Assembly: GCA_038244055.1 (NCBI GenBank)
Contig: JBBRTW010000065.1
Location: 1 to 21,544, forward strand
Reading direction: 5' to 3'
DNA: 21,544 nucleotides
From: DASPKW01 sp038244055
Lineage (GTDB): Bacteria; Planctomycetota; Phycisphaerae; Tepidisphaerales; Tepidisphaeraceae
Within the stretch, counting starts at the first letter, position 1. Each line of letters starts with the position of its first letter. Made by a program: the position numbers and the translations under genes. Below are positions 7,862 through 17,496 of the stretch, in pieces. The notes below the pieces were generated by a model, which was not told the origin of the DNA, did not search any database, and was given only the letters and a program-made list of their open reading frames with translations.

Positions 7862-8200
7862 TTAGATCGCCAGCTCGTTCCTCTCGCCCGTGCGGATTCG
7901 GGTCACTTCGACGATCGGATAAATAAAAATGCTGCCGTTGTCTGTTGTCTCGGTCTGCGCGGCCTGCGCGATTTCGCCCACGGCTTTCCGCAGATCTTCG
8001 GATTTCACGCAGATCTTCAGAAGCACGCGCGGGACGAATTCAACCTGCACTTGCGTCGCGCGAAAGTATTCCATGTGGCCCGTTCGTCGGCCAAAGGCCT
8101 TGCATTCGAGCGCGGTCAGTCCCAGCTTTCCCAGCCTGGCCAGCGCCGCCTTGACCGAGTCGAGTCTGTCCGGCTTGATGACGGCTTCTATCATGTGCAT
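7862..8200 (-). CDS. glnK: Atypical PII-family signalling protein next to amtB
   Basis: A PII-fold protein of 112 residues, the same length as E. coli GlnB, aligning without gaps. PII trimers sense ATP/ADP and 2-oxoglutarate and block Amt channels by inserting the T-loop. Several key positions differ here. The uridylylation residue Tyr51 is Val and Tyr46 is Phe. The 2-oxoglutarate/Mg ligand Gln39 is Arg and Lys58 is Arg. The B-loop TGKIGDGK is TETTDNGS, losing Gly87 and Lys90. Arg101, Arg103 and the RTGE C-loop remain. Thr49 occupies the place of the cyanobacterial phospho-Ser49. Start ATG 8200 (MHMIEAVIKPDRLD) is chosen over an 18-residue upstream extension that would run into the hairpin at 8239-8269. 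Family membership is secure. The symbol is by context. Confidence 0.88.
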   Translation of the reverse strand: MHMIEAVIKPDRLDSVKAALARLGKLGLTALECKAFGRRTGHMEYFRATQVQVEFVPRVLLKICVKSEDLRKAVGEIAQAAQTETTDNGSIFIYPIVEVTRIRTGERNELAI

Positions 8201-8238
8201 GGGCAACTCTCGAATGCGAATTCTACTCTCTTCAAAGG

Positions 8239-8269
8239 CCCACGGGCGCCGCATTGCGACGCCCGTGGG
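8239..8269 (-). terminator. Strong hairpin between amtB and the PII gene
   Basis: Arms CCCACGGGCG and CGCCCGTGGG (10 bp, perfect) enclose an 11-base loop in the 123-bp spacer between the amtB stop (8324) and the PII start (8200). On the transcribed minus strand only CCTTT follows, so it would be a weak terminator at best. It may act as a partial terminator or mRNA stabiliser that sets the amtB-to-PII ratio. Confidence 0.6.
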
Positions 8270-8323
8270 ATATGAGAAGTCTTCGGGTCAATCAAATTGC
8301 ATACAACTTGCGATGGCAATCCA

Positions 8324-10168
8324 TCAGGCCGTGGCAAGCTGCTTGATGGCGGCCTTCGCTTCGGAGATCTGTGAAGCGGGGACGTTTTCCGGAGCCATGT
8401 GCTCCATGTACTCGGGGTAGCCGGGAGCGCCCATTTCGGGAATATCCAGGCCGGCGATCTCGACTTCGGGCGGCACCCGGTTCGTGCCGAGCACCTTGCC
8501 GATGATGAAGAAGATCACACCGCCGGCAATAAAGTTCCAGCCGACGCACGCCAGCACCGCGATGCCCTGCGCCCAGAACTGGGACATGCCAAGCTTGGCG
8601 TTGTAGAGGAAGCCCACGACATTGCCCGAGACACCGTTCACACCATCACCGTATGTGCCATCGCTGAAGATGCCGATGCAGAGCACACCAAATGCGCCGT
8701 TGACGCCGTGGACGCTGATCGCCCCAACTGGATCATCGATGCCCAGACCTTCGAAGAAGAAGACAGACCAGATGACCAGCACGCCGGAGATGACACCGAT
8801 CAGGAAGCCGGCCCACGGAGCCACGAAGGCGCACGGAGCGGTAATGGCGACCAGGCCCGCGAGCATGCCGTTGCACATCATTGAGGGGTCAGGCTTGCCG
8901 AAGCGGACCCACATGTAAATGCAGGAAGCCAGGGCACCACCGGCCGAGGCCAGCATCGTGTTGACGGCGACGATGCCGGTGCGGCCATCCGTGCCGGCCA
9001 GCGATGAACCGGCATTGAAGCCGAACCACCCGAAAGCCAGGATGAACGTGCCGAGAATGACCATCGGAATGTTATGGCCGAGCAGAGCTTTGGGCTTGCC
9101 GTTGGAGTCGAACTTGCCAATACGGGGTCCAAGCATGATCGCGGTGATCAGGGCTAGGGCGCCGCCCTGGAGATGCACGACCGATGAACCGGCGAAGTCG
9201 AGCGTCCCGTGGCCCAGGCCGGAGTATTTGCCGAGCTGCGCCAGCCATCCGCCTCCCCACACCCAGCAGCCGTATATCGGATACAGCAGGCCGCCGATAA
9301 AGAGCGAATAGATAAAGAAGCTCTTGAAGCTCCATCGCTCCGCAAGGGCACCGGTGGGAATCGTGGCGGTGGTGTCCATGAACACCATCATGAACAGGAA
9401 CCACACCACGACGGCATGGTCGTACTTGCTGCCATTGAGAAAGAATCCAGTGGTGCCGAAAAGCACCCAGTCCTTCTTGGTGACGTTGCCGGAAGCGTCC
9501 TTGACCACTTCACCTTTGTCGTCCTTCAGGTCGCCGCCGGGGATGGTGAATCCCTGCGCGAGCTGGTCGGTTCGGGCGAGGTTGATCGCAACCGGGCCGC
9601 CGACGAACGACTTGTTGGCGGCGCCGCACATGAGGGCGTAGCCGCAGATGAAGAACCCGGTCATGCCCAGGGCATAAACCAGGAAGTTCATGCTCATGAC
9701 GTGCGCCGCGTTTTTCGCGCGACACAGGCCGGTCTCGACCAGAGCAAAGCCCGCTTGCATGAACATGACCAGGAAGCCCGCAACCAGGGTCCAGGTCATA
9801 TTGATGCCGTAATAGTTCTTGGCATTGCCGGCCGCCAGCGCGTTGATCGAGGACGACAGGGTATCCGGGTCCTGCACCTTGGCGGCATATTCCTTGTAAG
9901 CCTTGGAATCATGGTAAGCCTTTAGCGCCGCGTCGTACTTCGCCTTCTCCGCCGTCGGAGCGTCCTTGCCCGGATCGGCTGGTTCTCCGTCCGGCTTGGA
10001 TGGGACCGACGTGCCCGCCAGGGGCGCTGACATCGTCGAGCCGATCGCATCCGGCGCAGGCACCGGATCGTCAGCACGGACGTTTGATCCGTTAAAAAAC
10101 AAAGCGCCCAAACAGATCGACAGTGCGACCAGTCCGGCACGCCAGCGGTTCGCAACCGAGTGGCTCAT
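8324..10168 (-). CDS. amtB: Ammonium transporter with long N-terminal extension
   Basis: An Amt/MEP/Rh channel conducting ammonium across the inner membrane, here 614 residues against about 400-430 for a compact Amt. Residues 1-32 look like a signal peptide. A charged, helical, probably periplasmic stretch of about 80 residues follows before the first core helix (YYGINMTWTLVAGFLVMFMQAGFALVE). Core marks include LDFAGSSVVH with Asp324 and His332 and ISVHGVNGAFG with His487, the twin pore histidines, plus FGWFGFNAGSS and GIDDPVGA. An insertion of about 30 hydrophilic residues (LKDDKGEVVKDASGN) lies in an external loop. The C-terminal tail carries charged residues as in PII-gated Amts. The PII gene follows on the same strand and a sigma-54 promoter precedes it, so nitrogen-limited expression is expected. 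Confidence 0.96.
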   Translation of the reverse strand: MSHSVANRWRAGLVALSICLGALFFNGSNVRADDPVPAPDAIGSTMSAPLAGTSVPSKPDGEPADPGKDAPTAEKAKYDAALKAYHDSKAYKEYAAKVQDPDTLSSSINALAAGNAKNYYGINMTWTLVAGFLVMFMQAGFALVETGLCRAKNAAHVMSMNFLVYALGMTGFFICGYALMCGAANKSFVGGPVAINLARTDQLAQGFTIPGGDLKDDKGEVVKDASGNVTKKDWVLFGTTGFFLNGSKYDHAVVVWFLFMMVFMDTTATIPTGALAERWSFKSFFIYSLFIGGLLYPIYGCWVWGGGWLAQLGKYSGLGHGTLDFAGSSVVHLQGGALALITAIMLGPRIGKFDSNGKPKALLGHNIPMVILGTFILAFGWFGFNAGSSLAGTDGRTGIVAVNTMLASAGGALASCIYMWVRFGKPDPSMMCNGMLAGLVAITAPCAFVAPWAGFLIGVISGVLVIWSVFFFEGLGIDDPVGAISVHGVNGAFGVLCIGIFSDGTYGDGVNGVSGNVVGFLYNAKLGMSQFWAQGIAVLACVGWNFIAGGVIFFIIGKVLGTNRVPPEVEIAGLDIPEMGAPGYPEYMEHMAPENVPASQISEAKAAIKQLATA

Positions 10169-10566
10169 GAAATGTTCCTCACCAGAAACGGGGATGGGGC
10201 ATACGAGAACGCGGCCGAACGCTCGGCCGACGGGAATACGTGTTTTTCAAAGGGGTACCCAAAGCGCGTTAAGGGCAAGTCCTAATCGCACCGGACTTAC
10301 CTTCGCAAAGAGTGTGCCGATAGACATTGGGCAGTTTCCCGCGGGTTATCGGTGAGGTCAGTCGGGGCTAACGAGTGAATATGCGGCAGGTTCATGTGGC
10401 GATGTTGATCACTGCACGATTTTTCAGCACAACACTGTTTTGCCCAAGTCGTCTTCCATAACTCCATCCCCGCCTCCAAATTGAATGTTTTACAGTTCGG
10501 CCAACGGGAGGCCTGGTAAAATGACGGCAAAAATCCGACTATTGAAGCGGCGATTGCCCGCATTCC
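10169..10566. other. Intergenic region upstream of amtB
   Basis: About 400 bp holding the sigma-54 promoter (10304-10319) and a predicted 125-nt amtB leader. Upstream of the promoter, around 10400-10440, the AT-richer stretch with GCAC motifs (TGCACGATTTTTCAGCACA) could carry activator sites, but it does not match the inverted NtrC consensus well enough to call. No coding sequence is supported. Confidence 0.5.
10304..10319 (-). promoter_or_regulatory. Sigma-54 (-24/-12) promoter of amtB
   Basis: On the minus strand the sequence reads CGGCACACTCTTTGCG, against the consensus TGGCAC-N5-TTGCW. The invariant GG (10318-10317) and GC (10306-10305) are exactly 12 bases apart, and CAC and TTGC are perfect. 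Transcription would start near 10293, giving a 125-nt leader before the amtB ATG at 10168. RpoN control of amt-glnK operons is well established in other bacteria. The mismatches are C for the first T and G for the last W. Confidence 0.78.
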
Positions 10567-10770
10567 AGCAAGTTCCGCGTCGACCTCCTCTACGCCCTGC
10601 GCGGCGTGAGCATCGATCTGCCGCCCCAGCGCCGCCGCCAGGAAGATATCGCGCTGCTCGCCGAGCGCTTCCTCGCCTTCTTCGCCCGCCAGACGCGCTG
10701 GCCCGTGGTGGGCTTCTACCCCGCGGCGCTTGAAGCCCTGCAGCGCCACTCCTGGCCCGGCAACGCCATT
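10567..10770 (+). pseudogene. Remnant of a sigma-54-dependent activator (NtrC-type AAA+ domain)
   Basis: One frame reads KFRVDLLYALRGVSIDLPPQ, then RRRQEDIALLAERFLAFFAR and EALQRHSWPGN. This is the late part of the AAA+ domain of NtrC-type activators (family pattern FREDLYYRLNVV..LPPLRER.EDI..L...FL...WPGNVREL). Only about 66 residues survive. A stop at 10543 closes the frame upstream. After WPGN the sequence leaves the family pattern (AIHHPAFPPT) and reaches a stop at 10825-10827. The Walker A, GAFTGA and DNA-binding regions are absent, so it cannot function as an activator. It sits between the amtB promoter and gcvP. It may be what is left of a regulator or a gene fragment left by recombination. 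Confidence 0.8.
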
Positions 10771-10900
10771 CATCATCCGGCATTCCCTCCCACCTCGTCC
10801 CCTTCCAAACCGGCCGATCATTCGTAGAGTAGGCCTGTCCCTCCCCGCCCCCTCCGGTTCGGGAGAAGTTCAGCCAAGTTTCGTCTAATATCCGCCCATC

Positions 10901-13960
<3,060 letters not shown>

Positions 13961-13983
13961 CAACAAAATTTCGAATCAAAGGC

Positions 13984-13989
13984 TATAAT
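13984..13989 (+). promoter_or_regulatory. Perfect -10 box, probably giving a leaderless antitoxin mRNA
   Basis: TATAAT ends 6 nt before the antitoxin ATG (13996), so transcription would start on or next to the start codon. No good -35 is seen 17 bp upstream (CAACAA at 13961). No Shine-Dalgarno precedes the ATG, which fits leaderless translation. The box lies in the 35-bp gap after the gcvP stop codon. Confidence 0.5.
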
Positions 13990-13995
13990 CAGAGT

Positions 13996-14265
13996 ATGTC
14001 GCAGACTTACAAAGCCATCATCCGGGGGAATCAAGTTGAATGGCTCAATGGAGCCCCCAATCTGGATGACGATTTGCGCGTCGATATCACGATCCCGGAG
14101 CAAAAGTCGTCGCGTGCGGGCATTTCGGACGAGGAGCGAAGACGAAGCCTTCTGGATACTCTGAACAAACTCGTGGCGAGCGGTGTGGCGGAGAAATTCG
14201 GCGACCCGATTGAATTCCAGCGTGAGGCTCGAAAGGATCGCCCTCTTCCCGGTCGCGAAGATTGA
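13996..14265 (+). CDS. Putative antitoxin of a VapBC-like pair
   Basis: An 89-residue protein, MSQTYKAIIRGNQVEWLNGA and on, ending in a charged tail (REARKDRPLPGRED). The opening resembles small proteins encoded just upstream of PIN-domain toxins in cyanobacteria and planctomycetes (recalled, not searched). The N-terminal half is beta-rich. The C-terminal half (SDEERRRSLLDTLNKLVASG) is a predicted helix that could bind and block the toxin. ATG 13996 is preferred to an upstream GTG that would overlap the gcvP end. The toxin gene follows at once, its ribosome site overlapping the antitoxin stop codon, as in translationally coupled toxin-antitoxin operons. The role is inferred mainly from pairing with the PIN gene. 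Confidence 0.7.
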   Translation: MSQTYKAIIRGNQVEWLNGAPNLDDDLRVDITIPEQKSSRAGISDEERRRSLLDTLNKLVASGVAEKFGDPIEFQREARKDRPLPGRED

Positions 14266-14275
14266 GGTGTGCGTT

Positions 14276-14659
14276 GTGATTGTCGACAGCAATCTCATTA
14301 TCTATTCGATCCAGCCACAGTATGGGCCGCTTCGCCAATTCCTTGTGGACAATCTCCCCGCCTACAGCGCCATCAGCTATCTCGAAGTACTCGGCTTTCA
14401 CAAATTGGTCGCCCACGAGAAAACGCTTTTCGAGCAAATGCTCGATCACGATCTTCCGTGCATCGAGATTGACCCATCAATTGTGAAGCGAGCGGTGACA
14501 CTTCGTCAGCAGCGCAAGATGTCCGTCGGCGACGCCATCATTGCCGCAACCGCCCTGATTCACGATCGAACGCTGCTCACCCGAAATGTCAATGACTTCC
14601 GTTGGATCGCGGGCCTTAAGCTGCTCAATCCGCTCGCTCCGCCCGCGACTGGCCCCTGA
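14276..14659 (+). CDS. PIN-domain ribonuclease toxin, VapC-like
   Basis: A 127-residue PIN-domain protein; VapC-type toxins cut tRNA or rRNA using Mg ions. The acidic site is complete: Asp4 (MIVDSNLIIY), Glu37 (ISYLEVLG), Asp86 (SVGDAIIAATA) and Asp107 in the TRNVNDF motif, with Asn104 nearby. GTG 14276 is chosen because GAGGTG (14264-14269) lies 6 nt upstream and the PIN fold starts exactly there; a longer frame from 14183 overlaps the antitoxin and adds nothing recognisable. It pairs with the small gene just upstream, and the next gene begins 1 bp after its stop. The PIN assignment is firm; toxicity is inferred. Confidence 0.88.
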   Translation: MIVDSNLIIYSIQPQYGPLRQFLVDNLPAYSAISYLEVLGFHKLVAHEKTLFEQMLDHDLPCIEIDPSIVKRAVTLRQQRKMSVGDAIIAATALIHDRTLLTRNVNDFRWIAGLKLLNPLAPPATGP

Positions 14660-14660
14660 T

Positions 14661-15113
14661 ATGCCGCACCCACTCGATTACGGCATTCCGCGCCAACGTC
14701 GCCTGCCAACAAAGGGCGGCCTGTTCATCGCGCTCGACCTATTTGCTCTGGCCTATGGCATCTCCCAATGGGCGTTCCTGCTGGCGATGATGATCATCAA
14801 CATTCGTGAAACAAATGGCGGCTCATCTTATACCGACAACGCCCTGGGCAATGCGGATTTCGTCCGATCCCATCCCGGCCTGGCGGCATGGATCGGGACC
14901 TGGAACCTTGGATGGTTCGAGGCCGTCGGCACCCCCGCGATGATGGCCAACATGCTGACCCTGTCCATCTATTCCTATCTGGTCGTGGCCTATCTCGTGT
15001 ATCGCGTCTTCAAGACGCGGCGGACGATGAGAATTGCGCTGGGGGTACTGACGTTGATTATGCTCGTATCGCTGCTTTACATCCATCCGGCGATGGTCGT
15101 CCGGTCGGATTGA
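14661..15113 (+). CDS. Small integral membrane protein, unknown function
   Basis: A 150-residue protein with three or four hydrophobic helices (about 22-45, 87-117 and 126-143) separated by a polar loop (NIRETNGGSSYTDNALGNADF). I recognise no family. Start ATG 14661 (MPHPLDYGIPRQRRLPTKGG) follows the toxin stop codon by a single base with no clear ribosome site, so translation may be coupled to the toxin. Longer frames beginning inside the toxin are unlikely. It converges on the DUF4149-like gene with only 32 bp between stops. Whether it is part of the toxin-antitoxin module or a neighbour the pair inserted beside cannot be told. Confidence 0.72.
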   Translation: MPHPLDYGIPRQRRLPTKGGLFIALDLFALAYGISQWAFLLAMMIINIRETNGGSSYTDNALGNADFVRSHPGLAAWIGTWNLGWFEAVGTPAMMANMLTLSIYSYLVVAYLVYRVFKTRRTMRIALGVLTLIMLVSLLYIHPAMVVRSD

Positions 15114-15145
15114 TTGCGAATAGATAAGATGCAATATAGGGAAAA

Positions 15146-15757
15146 CTACGCCGACACTGAAAACCCCGTGGCGGCGTCAACGCCCGTCCTCTGCATCTGA
15201 AAATCCGCATGTCGCGGTGAAATACTGGCGCTGAACACCACCATCCCGATCAACAGCGCCGCCCGCACCAGCAGCAGCAGCACGCTTTCCTTGTGCAGGC
15301 GGTCGAACTCCTCCTTGGCGGGGTTGGCCACATCGGGGTCGTCGGCGTGATCGATGTACTGTTCGCGCTGTTTGCGAATCTTCGGCCAAAGCACGCGCCA
15401 TTCGTAAATCACGATCGCCACCAGCAGCAGATACATCGCGCTGCGCAGAATGGCCGGCAAAAGGGCATCGGCCGCGGTGTCGATCACCTTCCAGTGCGCC
15501 CCCATCGCCACCAGCAGCGCCCCAGCGCACCCGAGCTCGATCCGCACCAGTTGCGAAATGAGATTGCCCACGATCGTCCCCGCCAGCAGCGAGCCGTGCT
15601 GATTATCGAGATTCACCGCCAGCACTGTCGGGATGATCGGATTGCTCTCCTTGACCGTCCGGAAAATGATCGGCGCCGCGATCGCGATAAAGAGCACCCC
15701 CCCCAGCCAGGTCGACAGCGCGATCCAGAAGATGATCTGCACGAGGGAGAAAGCCAT
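15146..15757 (-). CDS. DUF4149 / TMEM205-like membrane protein
   Basis: A 203-residue membrane protein. Helix 1 (residues 5-31, VQIIFWIALSTWLGGVLFIAIAAPIIF) carries the small-residue WLGG motif typical of DUF4149/TMEM205-like proteins. Further helices lie at about 58-85, 102-120 and 161-180. A charged cytoplasmic-looking segment (KIRKQREQYIDHADDPDVAN) lies between the third and fourth. The family has no well-defined bacterial function. The start at 15757 has no strong ribosome site. It is the last gene of the long minus-strand run, and the composite repeat element at 15812-15995 separates it from moaE. Confidence 0.8.
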   Translation of the reverse strand: MAFSLVQIIFWIALSTWLGGVLFIAIAAPIIFRTVKESNPIIPTVLAVNLDNQHGSLLAGTIVGNLISQLVRIELGCAGALLVAMGAHWKVIDTAADALLPAILRSAMYLLLVAIVIYEWRVLWPKIRKQREQYIDHADDPDVANPAKEEFDRLHKESVLLLLVRAALLIGMVVFSASISPRHADFQMQRTGVDAATGFSVSA

Positions 15758-15811
15758 GGGAGGTAGGGTATTCGGGGGAAGGGGGAATGCAAAATGTATT
15801 GGTTGCGGGTG

Positions 15812-15995
15812 TCCGTTGTCAGTTTTGTCAGTTTTGTCAGTTGTCCGTTGTCAGTTGTCCGTTGCTGGAAGCCGACCGAGTGAGTCCTACTCTTTCTCTT
15901 ACTCCTGCTCTTCATCCAATTCCTAATCTTCCTCGTCCTCCTATTCCGCCATCCGCCCGCCTCTGTACAACTGACAACTGACAACTGACAACGAA
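15812..15995. repeat. Composite element: inverted heptamer arrays around a hexamer array
   Basis: The left flank (15812-15864) is TCCGTTG, two 9-base TCAGTTTTG units, TCAGTTG, TCCGTTG, TCAGTTG, TCCGTTG. The centre (15885-15950) is eleven 6-base units of the type TCCTAC/TCTTAC (from TCCTAC to TCCGCC). The right flank (15968-15995) is CAACTGA three times, then CAACGAA, the reverse complement of the left-flank class. The whole fills the spacer between the moaE stop (16003) and the next gene (15757). Confidence 0.9.
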
Positions 15996-16002
15996 CAAAC
16001 TC

Positions 16003-16425
16003 TCAAACCCACGTCCCCTCCCCATCGGCCCATACCTCCTTCTTCCAGATCGCCACCTCCGCCTTGAGCGTGTCGATCAGCCACTGACACGCCTCGAACG
16101 CCTCGGCGCGGTGGGGCGTCGCAACGGCGATGATCACCGAAGGCTCGGCCAGTTCCACCCGCCCCGTGCGGTGCATGATCGCCACGCTCAGCAACTCCGG
16201 CCATCGCTCCCGCGCCCGCGCGGCCAGGCCATCGAGCTGCTTGAGCGCCATCTCGCCATACGCCTCATAATCCAGCGCCGCCAGCTCCACACCATCTGCC
16301 CGCTTCTCGGCGCGGGTCGTTCCCAGAAAAACCGCCACGCCCCCGGCCCGCGCATCCCGCGTGAATTCAAGAGCCCGGGCGGCCGATAGGGGCTGGGTGG
16401 AGATTTCGGTGAGGACATCGGTCAT
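16003..16425 (-). CDS. moaE: Molybdopterin synthase catalytic subunit
   Basis: The large subunit of molybdopterin synthase, which adds two sulfurs to precursor Z (cPMP), using MoaD thiocarboxylate, to make molybdopterin. Length is 140 residues, normal for the family. Visible marks are AVFLGTTR (31-38), LDYEAYGEMA (51-60), MHRTGRVELAEPSV, His105-Arg106, Lys121 and the catalytic-region Lys128-Lys129 in IWKKEVW. moaD lies 23 bp upstream on the same strand, so the two subunits are made from one message. AAGGAA lies somewhat far (about 13 nt) from ATG 16425. No moaA or moaC gene is in the window. The heptamer element begins 8 bp past the stop codon. Confidence 0.95.
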   Translation of the reverse strand: MTDVLTEISTQPLSAARALEFTRDARAGGVAVFLGTTRAEKRADGVELAALDYEAYGEMALKQLDGLAARARERWPELLSVAIMHRTGRVELAEPSVIIAVATPHRAEAFEACQWLIDTLKAEVAIWKKEVWADGEGTWV

Positions 16426-16448
16426 GGGAATCGCATTTTCCTTTCGAT

Positions 16449-16694
16449 TCAGCCGCCGGAGACGGGAGGGAGCAGGGCCAGTTCATCGCCATCGTGGAGC
16501 TCGGCCGATCCGTCCACCTTGTTCATGTTAATCGCGTAAGCAATCCGGCCGACCGCGTTTTTCAATTCCGGGCGCTGCTTTAACAACTCCTCAACCGCGC
16601 GTGCGACGGTCGCGCCGGACTCGAGCTCAATCCCGATCGAGCGCGTACCCGCCCTCTCGCGCAAGACCGCAAAGAGCAAAACATTCACCCGCAT
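16449..16694 (-). CDS. moaD: Molybdopterin synthase sulfur carrier subunit
   Basis: An 81-residue ubiquitin-fold sulfur carrier. Its C-terminal Gly-Gly (LLPPVSGG) is adenylated and thiocarboxylated, then inserts into MoaE. The pattern VNVLLFAVLRERAG, LESGATVARAVEELL, IAYAINMNKV, DGDELALLPPVSGG is typical. Start ATG 16694 is preferred to a TTG one codon earlier. It precedes moaE in a two-gene operon. The 124-bp gap upstream of it contains the heptamer array 16725-16805, so any moaD promoter must lie within or beyond that array. Confidence 0.95.
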   Translation of the reverse strand: MRVNVLLFAVLRERAGTRSIGIELESGATVARAVEELLKQRPELKNAVGRIAYAINMNKVDGSAELHDGDELALLPPVSGG

Positions 16695-16724
16695 CAATCA
16701 CCCAATCTTCCCGGGCACGAGGAC

Positions 16725-16805
16725 CAATTGACAATGGACAATTGACCATGGACATGCAACTGACAACTGACAACTGACAACTGACCACTGACCACTGACC
16801 AATAC
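16725..16805. repeat. Heptamer array, CAATTGA to CAACTGA to CCACTGA
   Basis: Units CAATTGA, CAATGGA, CAATTGA, CCATGGA, then a 4-base slip (CATG), then CAACTGA four times, CCACTGA twice and a decayed CCAATAC. There are ten recognisable units plus the break. It lies between the O-methyltransferase stop (16819) and the moaD start (16694). Confidence 0.95.
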
Positions 16806-16818
16806 TACATTTAACCTT

Positions 16819-17385
16819 TTATTTTTGACATTTCACCGTCCACTCCACCCCATTCCCCACCCCCACCTCCACGCTCGATGCCCCCGCGATTCCCCGAACG
16901 TATTTAATGTAATCCGCCAACTCCGCCCGATGAGTCGTCGCATTGTCCGTGATGATCGATCCGCCCGCCCGAATCTTCGGCCAAATCGCCTCGAAATACG
17001 CCCGGCAGGCCGGTTTGTCGGCATCGATGAAGGCGATATCGATCGGGCCGGCGATGGTCCTGAGAACCTCGCCCGCATCCCCCAGATGATTGACGATCAC
17101 ATCCCCCAGCCCGGCCTTGGCGAAGTTCGCCTTGCTGGCATCGAACTTCTTCTGGCTCAGGTCGATGGTGTGGAGTTTGCCACCCGTGAGCTTGAGGGCC
17201 GCGCCCCAGAACAGGCCGGAGAATCCGTAGCTGGTGCCGACCTCGACAATCACCATGGCAGCCGTTGACAGCGCAATCTGATAAAGCAAATCCCCCTCCA
17301 CGCGCGGAATCTGCCAGTGGTCGTCGCGGGTTTTGCGATAACCATCCACTTCACTGATGACGGCGGCGATTTGGAGGTCGAGCAT
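16819..17385 (-). CDS. SAM-dependent O-methyltransferase (class I)
   Basis: A 188-residue cytosolic methyltransferase of the COMT-like type. Motif I is VIVEVGTSYGFSGLFW (45-60), binding the methionine part of SAM. The acid at the end of strand 2 is Asp75 (LHTIDLS), and the metal/strand-4 motif is IAFIDADKPACRAYF with Asp121 and Asp123, followed by GGSIITDNAT (141-150). These are the marks of divalent-cation-dependent O-methyltransferases, though the substrate is open. ATG 17385 is chosen; a longer frame reaching 17457 would translate the heptamer repeat at 17433-17467 and has no homology. It is collinear with moaD and the Uma2 gene, separated from each by a repeat-bearing spacer, so co-transcription is uncertain. 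Confidence 0.88.
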   Translation of the reverse strand: MLDLQIAAVISEVDGYRKTRDDHWQIPRVEGDLLYQIALSTAAMVIVEVGTSYGFSGLFWGAALKLTGGKLHTIDLSQKKFDASKANFAKAGLGDVIVNHLGDAGEVLRTIAGPIDIAFIDADKPACRAYFEAIWPKIRAGGSIITDNATTHRAELADYIKYVRGIAGASSVEVGVGNGVEWTVKCQK

Positions 17386-17432
17386 GGGACAGAGTGTAAC
17401 GGGCGCGGGCGCGGGGGTGAAGAGGGGAAGGG

Positions 17433-17467
17433 CACGAAACGTGCAACATAAAGACATGAAACATGAA
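17433..17467. repeat. Degenerate heptamer array, ACATGAA class
   Basis: Units CACGAAA, CGTGCAA, CATAAAG, ACATGAA, ACATGAA; the last two are perfect and the first three decayed, all in 7-base register. It lies in the 111-bp spacer between the Uma2 stop (17497) and the methyltransferase start (17385). Confidence 0.7.
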
Positions 17468-17496
17468 GCGGGAGCTGGCGCCGCCTGGCTCTCAGC

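Noticed and set aside
8198..8254. N-terminal extension of the PII protein to 8254
   Set aside because: The extra 18 residues would be encoded by the hairpin spacer, and PII proteins start at MHMIEAVIKP here.
10485..10733. Plus-strand frame with a GGGAGG before ATG 10521
   Set aside because: It reads the activator remnant out of frame, giving an Arg/Pro-rich shadow; the ribosome-site-like match is probably chance.
10297..10821. 174-codon minus-strand frame upstream of amtB
   Set aside because: It runs antisense through the activator remnant and the sigma-54 promoter, with no family match.
15968..15995. Insertion-sequence ends
   Set aside because: No transposase or target duplication is seen; the inverted flanks are heptamer arrays rather than a single terminal repeat.
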